From the NCBI RefSeq assembly GCF_029193885.1, contig NZ_JARFVB010000003.1, forward strand, positions 310,001-374,000: DNA of 64,000 nucleotides. The letters run 5' to 3'. Origin of the DNA: Flagellimonas yonaguniensis. Its GTDB lineage: Bacteria > Bacteroidota > Bacteroidia > Flavobacteriales > Flavobacteriaceae. The translations under genes and the position numbers were made by a program. Below are positions 51,164 to 58,812 of this stretch, one piece after another. The notes under the pieces were generated by a model. The model searched no databases and was not told the DNA's origin. It was given only the letters and a program-made list of their open reading frames with translations. Within the stretch, counting starts at the first letter, position 1. The number at the start of each line of letters is the position of its first letter.

Positions 51164-51586
51164 TCATTTTTTAGGTTCTTGGTGTTTTTGTGCCTCCTTC
51201 TTCTTCATCCAGTTCTGCAGTTCGGATTCCAGGGTCTTGGCCGTTTGCTTGCGTTCCGTCAACAGGGGCTTATTTTCGGAGGGGTCCTCTCCTTCAAAGA
51301 GGGCATGCATCATGGCCGCGGTGGGTTTGGTCTGGTTCTTTTCGATGTCCTTGATCACGGCCATTACTGCATTGATCCGTTTTTTGATCAGGCTCTCCAA
51401 GGTATGGATATGGGGTCCCAGGGATTCTATTGGGGAAATCCCATTGGCCTCGAAAAAGTCCAACATCAACAACAAGGTCATCGATTGGGAAGCTCCCATC
51501 TGTTTACTGAATTTCTTGAATTTTTGGGCAATCGACGTTTTGATGCTCAAGCTTTCAAACCGTTCCTTTTCGTATCCTTTATCCAT
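51164..51586 (-). CDS. BfmA/BtgA-family mobilisation accessory protein
   Basis: This 140-residue protein has the family N-terminus KERFESLSIKTSIAQKFKKFSKQMGASQSMTLLLMLDFFEANGI, a ribbon-helix-helix-like DNA-binding part, then coiled helices (HIHTLESLIKKRINAVMAVI) and a charged tail. It probably binds oriT with the relaxase. Its start codon overlaps the first of two identical direct repeats described below. Confidence 0.85.
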   Translation of the reverse strand: MDKGYEKERFESLSIKTSIAQKFKKFSKQMGASQSMTLLLMLDFFEANGISPIESLGPHIHTLESLIKKRINAVMAVIKDIEKNQTKPTAAMMHALFEGEDPSENKPLLTERKQTAKTLESELQNWMKKKEAQKHQEPKK

Positions 51587-51880
51587 TTTTCCGTGAAAAA
51601 TTTGCCGGTTTTAGGGGGCTGGCGGCGTTTTTCCGTGAAAAATGCACAGCAACTCCCCAAAATTCATTTTCAATAATCATATAATCATCTATATATCAAC
51701 GTTTTGATAAAAACCACAAACCTGTAACATGGCGACAGCCTGTTACCCTCTTGCTTCTCCTTTGTCCCGCGATGCGGGACCAAAAACTCGAACAACTTGG
51801 CCAAGGCCAGTTGCCTGTTCTGTGAAAGTCAAATCGATGGGTACGGACTTTAGGAAAGTCAAATCAAAAAGGCTTGCCGT
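51585..51880. other. Probable oriT/relaxosome region with direct and inverted repeats
   Basis: TTTTTCCGTGAAAAAT occurs at 51586-51601 and 51628-51643; each is a self-complementary ATTTTTC/GAAAAAT type and they are 42 bp apart (about four helix turns). GTAACA/TGTTAC arms lie at 51724-51745, a strong GTCCCGC-GAT-GCGGGAC hairpin at 51764-51780, GTGAAAGTCAAATCGATGG at 51822-51840 and GGTACGG/CCGTACC arms around 51839-51882. The stretch is upstream of the mobilisation genes, has no gene, and is the best oriT candidate in the window. Confidence 0.5.
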
Positions 51881-51924
51881 ACCAAAAAGGCCATGCCCTT
51901 CTCTTAAATATAGCAATAATGAGG

Positions 51925-51946
51925 GTTTTATAAAAACGTAAAACCG
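51925..51946. other. Hairpin in the non-coding oriT-radC interval
   Basis: GGTTTTA (near 51925) and TAAAACC (near 51940) pair around AAAACG. The rest of 51881-52031 shows nothing further that I can support. Confidence 0.3.
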
Positions 51947-52031
51947 TGACGATCACAGGCAATTGTGCAGCTATTTTAGGGATGGCCGCCCATCGTGAAA
52001 TCAAAACGTCAGCAACGTACGGATTGAACAT

Positions 52032-52061
52032 AAAAAAAGACCCTCTTTCGAGCGTCTTTCT
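52032..52061 (-). terminator. Terminator of the ssb-radC operon
   Basis: On the minus strand AAAGAC...GTCTTT pairs around a short loop (GCTCGAAAGAGG) and is followed by TTTTTTT. It lies 24 bp after the last small frame of the operon. Confidence 0.7.
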
Positions 52062-52084
52062 TACTGTTGTTCTGAAAGAAGTCA

Positions 52085-52240
52085 TCAGGTTTTAGATTGT
52101 TCCTTGGTATATTCAAAACGAATGATCCAAAGGTTGACGACCATATGAAAGGTCTTTTCTGCTGTAGCCCTCGTTTCGGTCTGGTGCCCTTTGCGTTTTT
52201 GGGCCGGAATCTCCAGTGATTTTTTAATACGGGTTTCCAT
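52085..52240 (-). CDS. Small basic hypothetical protein
   Basis: A 51-residue frame beginning METRIKKSLEIPAQKRKGHQ and ending RFEYTKEQSKT. It lies between the radC-like gene and the operon terminator on the same strand. It has no recognised domain. The inner ATG at 52240 is used in place of one 30 bp upstream. Confidence 0.4.
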   Translation of the reverse strand: METRIKKSLEIPAQKRKGHQTETRATAEKTFHMVVNLWIIRFEYTKEQSKT

Positions 52241-52284
52241 ATGTATGGTTTTAATTTTTATTGGATTCAAATCCGTTACTCTCC

Positions 52285-52734
52285 CTAAAGAATTCCGTTA
52301 TCGGCAAAACTGTAGTATCGTCCATCGGGGGCCAAGATGATATGGTCCAAGACCTTGACATCAAAAAGCTGTGCAGCCTTGATGATCTTTCGGGTCAATT
52401 GCCTATCAGGTTCACTTGCCTTAAGTTGCCCAGAGGGATGGTTGTGGACCAGGATGATTCCCACCGAAAGGGTCTTTAGGATGATAGCAAAAAGAATGCG
52501 CATATCTACCAAGGTACCTGTGATACCCCCATGGGATAATGGATAAATGCCCTTGACCTTATTGGACTGGTTGAGCAACACGATTTTAAATGTTTCATGT
52601 AGACCTATTGTTTTGTTGTCCCAATTTTGGAACAATAGGTTCGCCACCTCGTTGGAGTTCGTTACGGAAAGGGATTTCAGGGTACTGAGTTTTTCCCTAT
52701 AACTGATCTGTATTTCGTTGACACGGTGTTCCAT
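52285..52734 (-). CDS. radC: RadC-family JAB-domain protein
   Basis: This 149-residue protein from ATG 52734 (MEHRVNEIQISYREKL) has the MPN/JAB motif: HPSGQLKASEPDRQLT after VGIILVHNHPSG, with the pattern H-x-H...S...D for zinc binding, and FDVKVLDHIILAPDGRYYSF ahead of the C-terminus. It lacks the N-terminal HhH part of chromosomal RadC, as do most mobile-element copies. A longer in-frame start (52845) lies within ssb and is rejected. The biological role of these proteins is still unclear. Confidence 0.85.
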   Translation of the reverse strand: MEHRVNEIQISYREKLSTLKSLSVTNSNEVANLLFQNWDNKTIGLHETFKIVLLNQSNKVKGIYPLSHGGITGTLVDMRILFAIILKTLSVGIILVHNHPSGQLKASEPDRQLTRKIIKAAQLFDVKVLDHIILAPDGRYYSFADNGIL

Positions 52735-52798
52735 TTCAATTGTTTTAAAGATGAAAAAAGTAAGGGATGTCCAAAAAGTTGGACACCCCCTATCCATT

Positions 52799-53152
52799 TT
52801 ACTCGGTGGTATTGTTATCACCACCGCCCAAAAGCAGAATCTCACTTGCCACCACTTCGGTCACATACTTTTTATTGCCCTCTTTGTCCTCATAGGAACG
52901 GGAGGTCAATTTCCCTTCGATGGCAACTTCCTTGCCCTTGGTCACAAAACCTTCGATGATGTCGGCCAGTTTTCCCCATGCGATGATGGTGTGCCATTCG
53001 GTATTGGTCACCCGTTCCCCTTCGGAGTTCTTGTAATGTTCATTGGTGGCCATGGTGAACCGTGCCACACGTTTGCCTTTTTCAAGGTCTGTAATGGTAG
53101 GGTCTTGCCCCACATTTCCGATAAGTTGCACTTTGTTTCTCAATGTACTCAT
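52799..53152 (-). CDS. ssb: Single-stranded DNA-binding protein
   Basis: This 117-residue OB-fold protein from ATG 53152 (MSTLRNKVQLIGNVGQDP) has the SSB core ARFTMATNEHYKNSEGERV, TEWHTIIAWGKLADIIEGFV and GKEVAIEGKLTSRSYEDKEG. The C-terminus (LLLGGGDNNTTE) lacks the DDDIPF-type acidic tip of chromosomal SSBs, so its partners may differ. It protects the transferred strand of the ICE in the recipient. It precedes radC by 64 bp. Confidence 0.93.
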   Translation of the reverse strand: MSTLRNKVQLIGNVGQDPTITDLEKGKRVARFTMATNEHYKNSEGERVTNTEWHTIIAWGKLADIIEGFVTKGKEVAIEGKLTSRSYEDKEGNKKYVTEVVASEILLLGGGDNNTTE

Positions 53153-53757
53153 GATAAAAAGTTTTAAAGGCCTGCCGTCTTCCTTTATTGGACAGATCAG
53201 CAAACAGGGTTAAAAATTTCCCCTCTATTTTTTTGGTCATTGTTTCCCAAATTTTAAGGGGCGTTTGTTTGCTTCTTACGTGCGTAGCACAATAAAAGAA
53301 GGGGGTTCTGTCAAGGCTTTTGGCCGGAAATCGGGAGGCTCCGCGACGTAGCAAAATCCTGGGATTTTCAAGGAAGTGGAAACCCTATTTATGGACAAAA
53401 CCTGTCTTGGCCTTGACAGGTTCGATGAGGGCCCTAGGAATTCCATCTGACCCATTGGCAAGGGAGCGTACGGGAAGTTAAGCGACTGCGGGCGATGGTG
53501 TCCTGATAGGAAGTCCTTGGGCCCTGCCCTGTTTTTCGATGCCCCGAAAAACAACAAGGGCTTCTTTTATTATAGACCCCTTAAAATTTGATGGGCGGAC
53601 TGACGGATTTGCGGCCTTTCCCGGCAAAGCCCCAAGAAGGGTTTGCAAAGGAAGGACGCACCAAAAATCCGTTTGGACGACTTCCGTATTGGCCAAATGC
53701 CGATACCTCAACTATTGCGATGGTAATAGGCCAATAATCCTGGAACTTGGTTTCTTT
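53153..53757. other. Structured non-coding block between ssb and a hypothetical gene
   Basis: No gene can be supported in 600 bp. AACCTGTC (about 53399) and GACAGGTT (about 53415) form a hairpin around TTGGCCTT. A 48-codon plus-strand frame (ATG 53591 to TAA 53737: MGGLTDLRPFPAKPQEGFAK...) and two minus-strand frames exist but look like chance. GC content is high compared with the surrounding intergenic DNA. It may be a replication or regulatory region of the ICE. Confidence 0.3.
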
Positions 53758-54318
53758 CTAATCTTTCCCGAACAGCTCACCTTGATCGTTAGGGGAAGGT
53801 CCACTCAATTTGGGCGTTGAAGCTTTCATGTTGTCCTTTAAGGCCTTTCGTCGCTTCTCATAGATCCACAACCTTAACCCTTTCAACAGGCCCATCTCAT
53901 ATTCAGAAAGTTGTTTGGGTGCCACTTCCTCCATGGCCTCAATTTGTCCATCTTTCTTAAAGGTCATTGCATACTGGAGCCCGCACCATGTGTATATGTT
54001 CACCCATTCACTGGGCATGGGGGATTCGAAGGTCCTGGGCATCATATAGGCCACAACCTCGGTCAAGGAGGCCATGTGTTCCCCACGCATCCGGGTCAAC
54101 ATCCGGGCCATGATGATATTGTCTAAAAGGTCTTTGGGCACAGCATCCTGCCATTGGGATGGACACACAATGATGGGACTTTGCAATAGGTCCATAAAGT
54201 CAAGGACAAAATCGGATTTGGCCTTTTTGAGGGACTTGGGGCTTAGGTTTGGATTCGGTGTTTTCGTTGGCTCCTGTTCAAAGCCAAAATCCAGTTGCAC
54301 TACGTTTTGTTTTTCCAT
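53758..54318 (-). CDS. ICE-associated hypothetical protein
   Basis: The protein has 186 residues from ATG 54318 (MEKQNVVQLDFGFEQEPTKT); a start 96 bp upstream gives an unlikely N-terminus. It is soluble, mainly helical (DLLDNIIMARMLTRMRGEHM; LLKGLRLWIYEKRRKALKD), with WVNIYTWCGLQYAMTFKKDG in the centre. No domain was recognised. It lies 179 bp downstream of the DnaE-like gene on the same strand. Similar proteins seem to be found near mobilisation modules, but this is from memory. Confidence 0.65.
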   Translation of the reverse strand: MEKQNVVQLDFGFEQEPTKTPNPNLSPKSLKKAKSDFVLDFMDLLQSPIIVCPSQWQDAVPKDLLDNIIMARMLTRMRGEHMASLTEVVAYMMPRTFESPMPSEWVNIYTWCGLQYAMTFKKDGQIEAMEEVAPKQLSEYEMGLLKGLRLWIYEKRRKALKDNMKASTPKLSGPSPNDQGELFGKD

Positions 54319-54497
54319 GATCTGCGTTTTAAATTGAACAATAATGGCAGACCGCCAAACGCAAGGGAAAATTTTGGAGTGGGAAGGAAACGGAATAAAA
54401 AGTGACATCGGCAACGACTTTATGCCGTCCCTTGTCCGAGAAATATTTTCCGGGTTTATCTTTGGGCAGTATTGATCGGAATAGGTTCTACACCCTA

Positions 54498-57479
54498 TTA
54501 TTTGGCCATCAGTGCACCCGTACCTACCTGCCTTGGGTCAGGTTTCAAGGGCTGTTTGAGGGTCGAGACTACCTCCAGACTGTAGTGCCCGAACTCCTCG
54601 GTCACCGTTCCGTGGCACAGATAGATACCCTTTCCATGAATGGGTGTGGATGCCATCGTTTGTGGAAAGTGTACACAATCAAAAAAATGACCTTCCAGAT
54701 CGAGCATGGTGGTAAAGCGCATGGTGTCCCCTTTGGATGTGGTGTTCAAACGGGTATGGACCATGGAGCCATAGATCCAGATTTTTTGGTTGACATGGGC
54801 CTCAAAATCACTGGCGGTCAACCTACTCTTCACCTTGCCGTCCATGAGCTCATAATACCCGCAAAGCGGAAAGCCCAAGAGTTCCATTTGATCATAGGCA
54901 TCCTCAACAGGGTGGGAAGGTAAATTTGGCAATGTAAAATGCCTGTGGTTGGGTTTAAACAGCAGTTTCTGGACCGTATCCTTTCGATGGGCCTTGGTCT
55001 TGAACACGGCCTGCCATAGCACTTGCTTCTTGGGTACCCCAAAGACACGAAAGGCATCGATCCGCACCAAGATGGTCAACTGTTCTATGGCAATGGGGAC
55101 ACGATCAATGAAATCATCAAAATCCTTGAACTTGCCATGAAGCTGCCTTTCGTTCAAAATGCGTTGGATGACCAAACGCTCCAGACTCCGAAGCTGCCCC
55201 AGTCCCAAATAGATATGCTTCCCATAAATGGCATTGACATGATCACTGCGGTTGATGCATGGTGGATGGATAATGCCTCCCCACATCTTAGCCTCATGGA
55301 CATAGAGCTCTGTATCGTAGAACCCTCCCCCATTGTTGAGCACGGCCACCATAAACTCCAAGGGGAAGTAGCATTTCAGATAAAGGCTCTGGTAGCTTTC
55401 CACGGCATAGGAAGCGGAATGTCCCTTGGCAAAGGCATAACCAGCAAAACTCTCGATCTGTTCCCAGACCATTTGGGTCAGGGCGGCATCGTGCCCCCTT
55501 TGCTTGCAGTTTTCAAAAAACTTGAGCTTCACTGCCTGGAATTCCTCCCGGGAGCGGAACTTTCCGCTCATCCCCCGTCTCAAGACATCGGCTTCCCCAA
55601 GGTCCAATCCTGCGAAGAGGTGGGCCACTTTCAGCACATCCTCTTGATAGACCATGATCCCATGCGTCTCGGGCATGATCTCCAAAAGGATGGGATTGGC
55701 CTCCTTGCGGCGTTCCGGTTCCCGCTCCCTTCGGATGTACTCATCCTTCATCCCAGATGAAGATACTCCTGGACGGATCACGGAACTGGCCGCCACCAAC
55801 CCCAAGTAGTCATGGGTCCGCAGTTTCTTCATCAGCCCCCGCATGGCCGGGGACTCCACATAATAGGCCCCTATGGCCCTCCCCTGGCTCAACAGCCGGT
55901 TGATGTTGGTATCCTGCTTCATTGCCTCTACACTCTTGATGTCCCAAAGCACGGCATCGGGTTGATTGCTCTTAATGACCTCTACTGCCTCCTTGATCTT
56001 GGCCAATCCCCGTTGTCCCAAAATATCGAACTTGAACAGGCCCACATCCTCGGCAATGATCATGTCAAACTGCACCGTCGGGAATCCTTTGGGCGGCAGG
56101 GTCGTGGCCGAATAGTAGTGCTCGGAACGGTCCAAGATCAAGATCCCCGAGGAATGCACACTGATGTAGTTGGGCATCCCATGGATATAGGTGGCGTATT
56201 TCAGCACCAATCGGGCCAGTTCGTCCAAGGCTCCCTGTTCATACCGACCCGAACTGAGCTTATCGATTTCCTCGGTGGGCAGCCCGAACACCTTGCCCAG
56301 TTCCCGAACAGCGGCCCGGTACTTAAAGGTGTTGTAGGTGCCCAAGAGGGCCACATGCTCGAAACGTTCAAAAATATAGGCCGTGACATCGTCCCGGTCC
56401 CAGGTGGAAAAATCAATGTCAAAATCAGGGGGCGAGGCCCGAAAGGGATTGATGAACCGTTCGAAATACAGGTCCAGTTCAATGGGATCCACATCGGTGA
56501 TTCCGATCAGATAGGCCACCAGGCTGTTGGCCCCGCTCCCTCTGCCTACATAGGGATAACCCTTGGACTTGGCATAGGAGACAATGTCATGGTTGATCAA
56601 AAAGTAGGACACAAAATCCAGTTCTTGGATGGTACGCAACTCCCGGAACATACGTTCCTTGACTTTTTCCGTGGGATGGGCATAACGACGAGGCAGCCCT
56701 TCCAGGGCCAGTTCCCTCAACCGTTCCACATCCAATGCTCTGGACGGCAAAAAACGGGACTGGTTTTGGGAAACCCGTTCACTTCCAAACCCAAAGGCAA
56801 TGGAACAGGAGTCCATCAACCGCTGGGTATTCTCCCAGATATGTGGGAAATCAACCAAAGCCCTTTTCAGTTCCACCATGGGCCGAAGGGTATCGGTGGG
56901 TCTGGCCTCCTCGGACTGGGGCAGTTTGCTCAATAGTGTGTTCAAGCCTATGGCCCTAAGCAAGCGATGGGTATTGAAATCCTTTTTGTTACGAAAGCTC
57001 ACGGGCTGTAACAACACCAATCTATCGGTATAATCCCGATACCGGGAGAACCGCAATTTCCGTAGTTCGTCCACCGAGACCCCTATGTATTCATAGGCCC
57101 GGAAATCCGTCCGTTCCTCTTCCTGGATCTTCTCAAAGGGATAGATCACATGGACATGTTCAAAGATCGGTGCCACTGCTGGAATAGGTGTCCCTTTGTG
57201 CAGGTGCTGGGAAAGAAAGGCATTGATTTCCCGAAACCCCTCATTGTTTTGGGCCAAGCCCACGAACTCCTGCAGGTTCCCATTCCGAAAATCGATGCCC
57301 AAAATCGGGCGTATGCCCAACTCTTTGGCCAAGCGCACAAAGTTCATCCCTGCCGAACTGTTGTTGATATCGGTCAGGGCCAAGGTTTCCACCCCATGGG
57401 AACGGGCCAGATCCAAAAGTTCCGTTTCGGAGAGGACCCCGTAGTTCAAGGAGTAATATGTATGGCAGTTCAAGTACAT
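54498..57479 (-). CDS. DNA polymerase III alpha subunit-like, error-prone type (DnaE2/ImuC-like)
   Basis: The 993-residue C-family polymerase has an N-terminal PHP domain (about 1-200), then the polymerase core with PYVGRGSGANSLVAYLIGIT and the catalytic Asp pair in PPDFDIDFSTWDRDDV, EDVGLFKFDILGQRGLAKI, YQEDVLKVAHLFAGLDLGEA and GYAFAKGHSASYAVESYQSL, and a C-terminal OB-like part. It is shorter than replicative DnaE (about 1160) and near DnaE2. The PHP active site is degenerate (LNCHTYYS; LTDINNSS lacks the usual His). It overlaps the Y-family polymerase gene by one base (TAATG), which indicates a translesion module. Confidence 0.9.
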   Translation of the reverse strand: MYLNCHTYYSLNYGVLSETELLDLARSHGVETLALTDINNSSAGMNFVRLAKELGIRPILGIDFRNGNLQEFVGLAQNNEGFREINAFLSQHLHKGTPIPAVAPIFEHVHVIYPFEKIQEEERTDFRAYEYIGVSVDELRKLRFSRYRDYTDRLVLLQPVSFRNKKDFNTHRLLRAIGLNTLLSKLPQSEEARPTDTLRPMVELKRALVDFPHIWENTQRLMDSCSIAFGFGSERVSQNQSRFLPSRALDVERLRELALEGLPRRYAHPTEKVKERMFRELRTIQELDFVSYFLINHDIVSYAKSKGYPYVGRGSGANSLVAYLIGITDVDPIELDLYFERFINPFRASPPDFDIDFSTWDRDDVTAYIFERFEHVALLGTYNTFKYRAAVRELGKVFGLPTEEIDKLSSGRYEQGALDELARLVLKYATYIHGMPNYISVHSSGILILDRSEHYYSATTLPPKGFPTVQFDMIIAEDVGLFKFDILGQRGLAKIKEAVEVIKSNQPDAVLWDIKSVEAMKQDTNINRLLSQGRAIGAYYVESPAMRGLMKKLRTHDYLGLVAASSVIRPGVSSSGMKDEYIRREREPERRKEANPILLEIMPETHGIMVYQEDVLKVAHLFAGLDLGEADVLRRGMSGKFRSREEFQAVKLKFFENCKQRGHDAALTQMVWEQIESFAGYAFAKGHSASYAVESYQSLYLKCYFPLEFMVAVLNNGGGFYDTELYVHEAKMWGGIIHPPCINRSDHVNAIYGKHIYLGLGQLRSLERLVIQRILNERQLHGKFKDFDDFIDRVPIAIEQLTILVRIDAFRVFGVPKKQVLWQAVFKTKAHRKDTVQKLLFKPNHRHFTLPNLPSHPVEDAYDQMELLGFPLCGYYELMDGKVKSRLTASDFEAHVNQKIWIYGSMVHTRLNTTSKGDTMRFTTMLDLEGHFFDCVHFPQTMASTPIHGKGIYLCHGTVTEEFGHYSLEVVSTLKQPLKPDPRQVGTGALMAK

Positions 57480-58693
57480 TATTGCTGTCTATGGGCCAAT
57501 AGGATGGGCGGTTGTCCGTCAAAGGGATTACCTCCCCTTCCTATACTGTGAGCGCCCAAGGCCGAGGCCCGCATCAGACTGGACTCCCCAAAACGGCTGC
57601 GCACCCGGTCCATGGCCTGGTAGAGGTTCAATAGTTTTTCATCATCGGCAAAGAGGTCGATCTGATAGTGCCCCCCTACGATATGGCTGTAGTTGACCCC
57701 CACAAGTCGAATCAGCATCCTTCGGTCATAAAGGGAGGTAAAGAGTTCCTTCACTAAGGGTACCAACACGTGGTCCGCAGAAGTATAGGGAACCCGTTTC
57801 TGCTTGGTATAGGTCTTAAAGTCACTATATCGAATCTTTACACTCACACAGCCCGTCATCTTGTTTGCCCTTCGGAGTTGATAGGCCAGGTTCTCCGCCA
57901 TGGCGAACAAGGTGGTCTCCAATTTGACCATATCGGTGGTATCCTTTCCATAGGTCCGTTCCGTGGATATCGACTTCCGCTCATGGAAAGGGACCAATGG
58001 GGAATTGTCCAATCCCTGGGCCCGCATCCAGATGGTCCGTCCATGCTTTCCAAAGCCACTTTCCAGTAGTTCCAAGGGCAGTTCCTGTACGGTCTTTATC
58101 GTGGACACCCCCATATTGGACAGGAGCCCATAGGTCTTCTCCCCCACCGAGGGCAGTTTACGGATATGCAGTGGCGCTAGGAACTCCTTTTCCAATCCAA
58201 GGTCGATCTTCATTTGGTTGTTGGGCTTGGCTTCCCCTGTGGCCACTTTGGAGACCACCTTGTTCTGGGACAGCCCAAAGGAAATGGGCAATCCTGTCTC
58301 CTTCAGGATGCGTTGTCGCATTTCCGAGGCATACTTATAACAGCCAAAAAAGCGGTCCATACCCGATAAATCCGCATAGAACTCGTCCACACTGGCCTTT
58401 TCAAAGACCGGGACACTTTCCTTGATGATCTCCGTTACATGGTCCGAGAACTTCATATAGGTCCCCGCATTGCCCTTGATGACCGTGGCCTCGGGACACA
58501 ACCGCCGCGCCACTTTCATGGACATCCCGGAATGCACCCCAAAACGACGGGTCTCATAGCTGCAGGCCGCCACGACCCCTCTGTCCCCCAACCCTCCGAC
58601 CAGTAGGGGCCGCTTCATCAGACGGCTGTCCAGTAGCCGCTCACAGGAGACGAAGAAGGTATCCAGATCGAGATGGAGAATGGTGGGCTTCAT
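57479..58693 (-). CDS. dinB: Y-family DNA polymerase (DinB/Pol IV type)
   Basis: This 404-residue protein from ATG 58693 (MKPTILHLDLDTFFVSCERL) has the catalytic DLDTFF motif, SVDEFYADLSGMDRFFGCYK with the SxDE acids, GLSQNKVVSKVATGEAKPNN, PSVGEKTYGLLSNMGV and the little-finger domain. The longer start (58735) lies beyond the promoter -7 and is rejected. It probably inserts bases opposite lesions and hands over to the DnaE-like polymerase translated from the same mRNA. Confidence 0.93.
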   Translation of the reverse strand: MKPTILHLDLDTFFVSCERLLDSRLMKRPLLVGGLGDRGVVAACSYETRRFGVHSGMSMKVARRLCPEATVIKGNAGTYMKFSDHVTEIIKESVPVFEKASVDEFYADLSGMDRFFGCYKYASEMRQRILKETGLPISFGLSQNKVVSKVATGEAKPNNQMKIDLGLEKEFLAPLHIRKLPSVGEKTYGLLSNMGVSTIKTVQELPLELLESGFGKHGRTIWMRAQGLDNSPLVPFHERKSISTERTYGKDTTDMVKLETTLFAMAENLAYQLRRANKMTGCVSVKIRYSDFKTYTKQKRVPYTSADHVLVPLVKELFTSLYDRRMLIRLVGVNYSHIVGGHYQIDLFADDEKLLNLYQAMDRVRSRFGESSLMRASALGAHSIGRGGNPFDGQPPILLAHRQQ

Positions 58694-58719
58694 AAGATGT
58701 ATTGGATTTATTCCTATTT

Positions 58720-58763
58720 TTTGGAAAATATCCAAATGTAAGCAAAGCGATAAACTGTTTCAA
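58720..58763 (-). promoter_or_regulatory. dinB promoter with overlapping palindrome
   Basis: On the minus strand TTG (plus 58761-58763) and TACATTTG (plus 58733-58740) are 20 bp apart, a consensus promoter 39 bp before the dinB ATG. TTTGGA/TCCAAA arms (plus 58720-58725 and 58731-58736, 5-bp spacer) overlap the -7 element and start site. This is a classic repressor site position, and an SOS-type repressor is inferred. Confidence 0.6.
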
Positions 58764-58812
58764 AATTTTAACAATTATGATTATCTTATTGCTATAAAAA
58801 AGCAACCTCAAG

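Noticed and set aside
51864..52085. 73-codon minus-strand frame in the oriT-radC gap
   Set aside because: It runs through the terminator hairpin of the ssb-radC operon and has no plausible start signal.
52735..52845. Longer N-terminus for the radC-like gene
   Set aside because: The extra 37 codons overlap ssb and are unlike RadC; ATG 52734 opens the family-like sequence.
55812..56936. Long plus-strand open frames (for example 374 codons) opposite the DnaE-like gene
   Set aside because: They are antisense frames caused by the codon bias of the strongly supported minus-strand polymerase; the translations have no domain-like order.
58694..58735. Longer N-terminus for dinB
   Set aside because: It would start within the promoter -7 and palindrome, and DinB proteins begin close to the DLDTFF motif.
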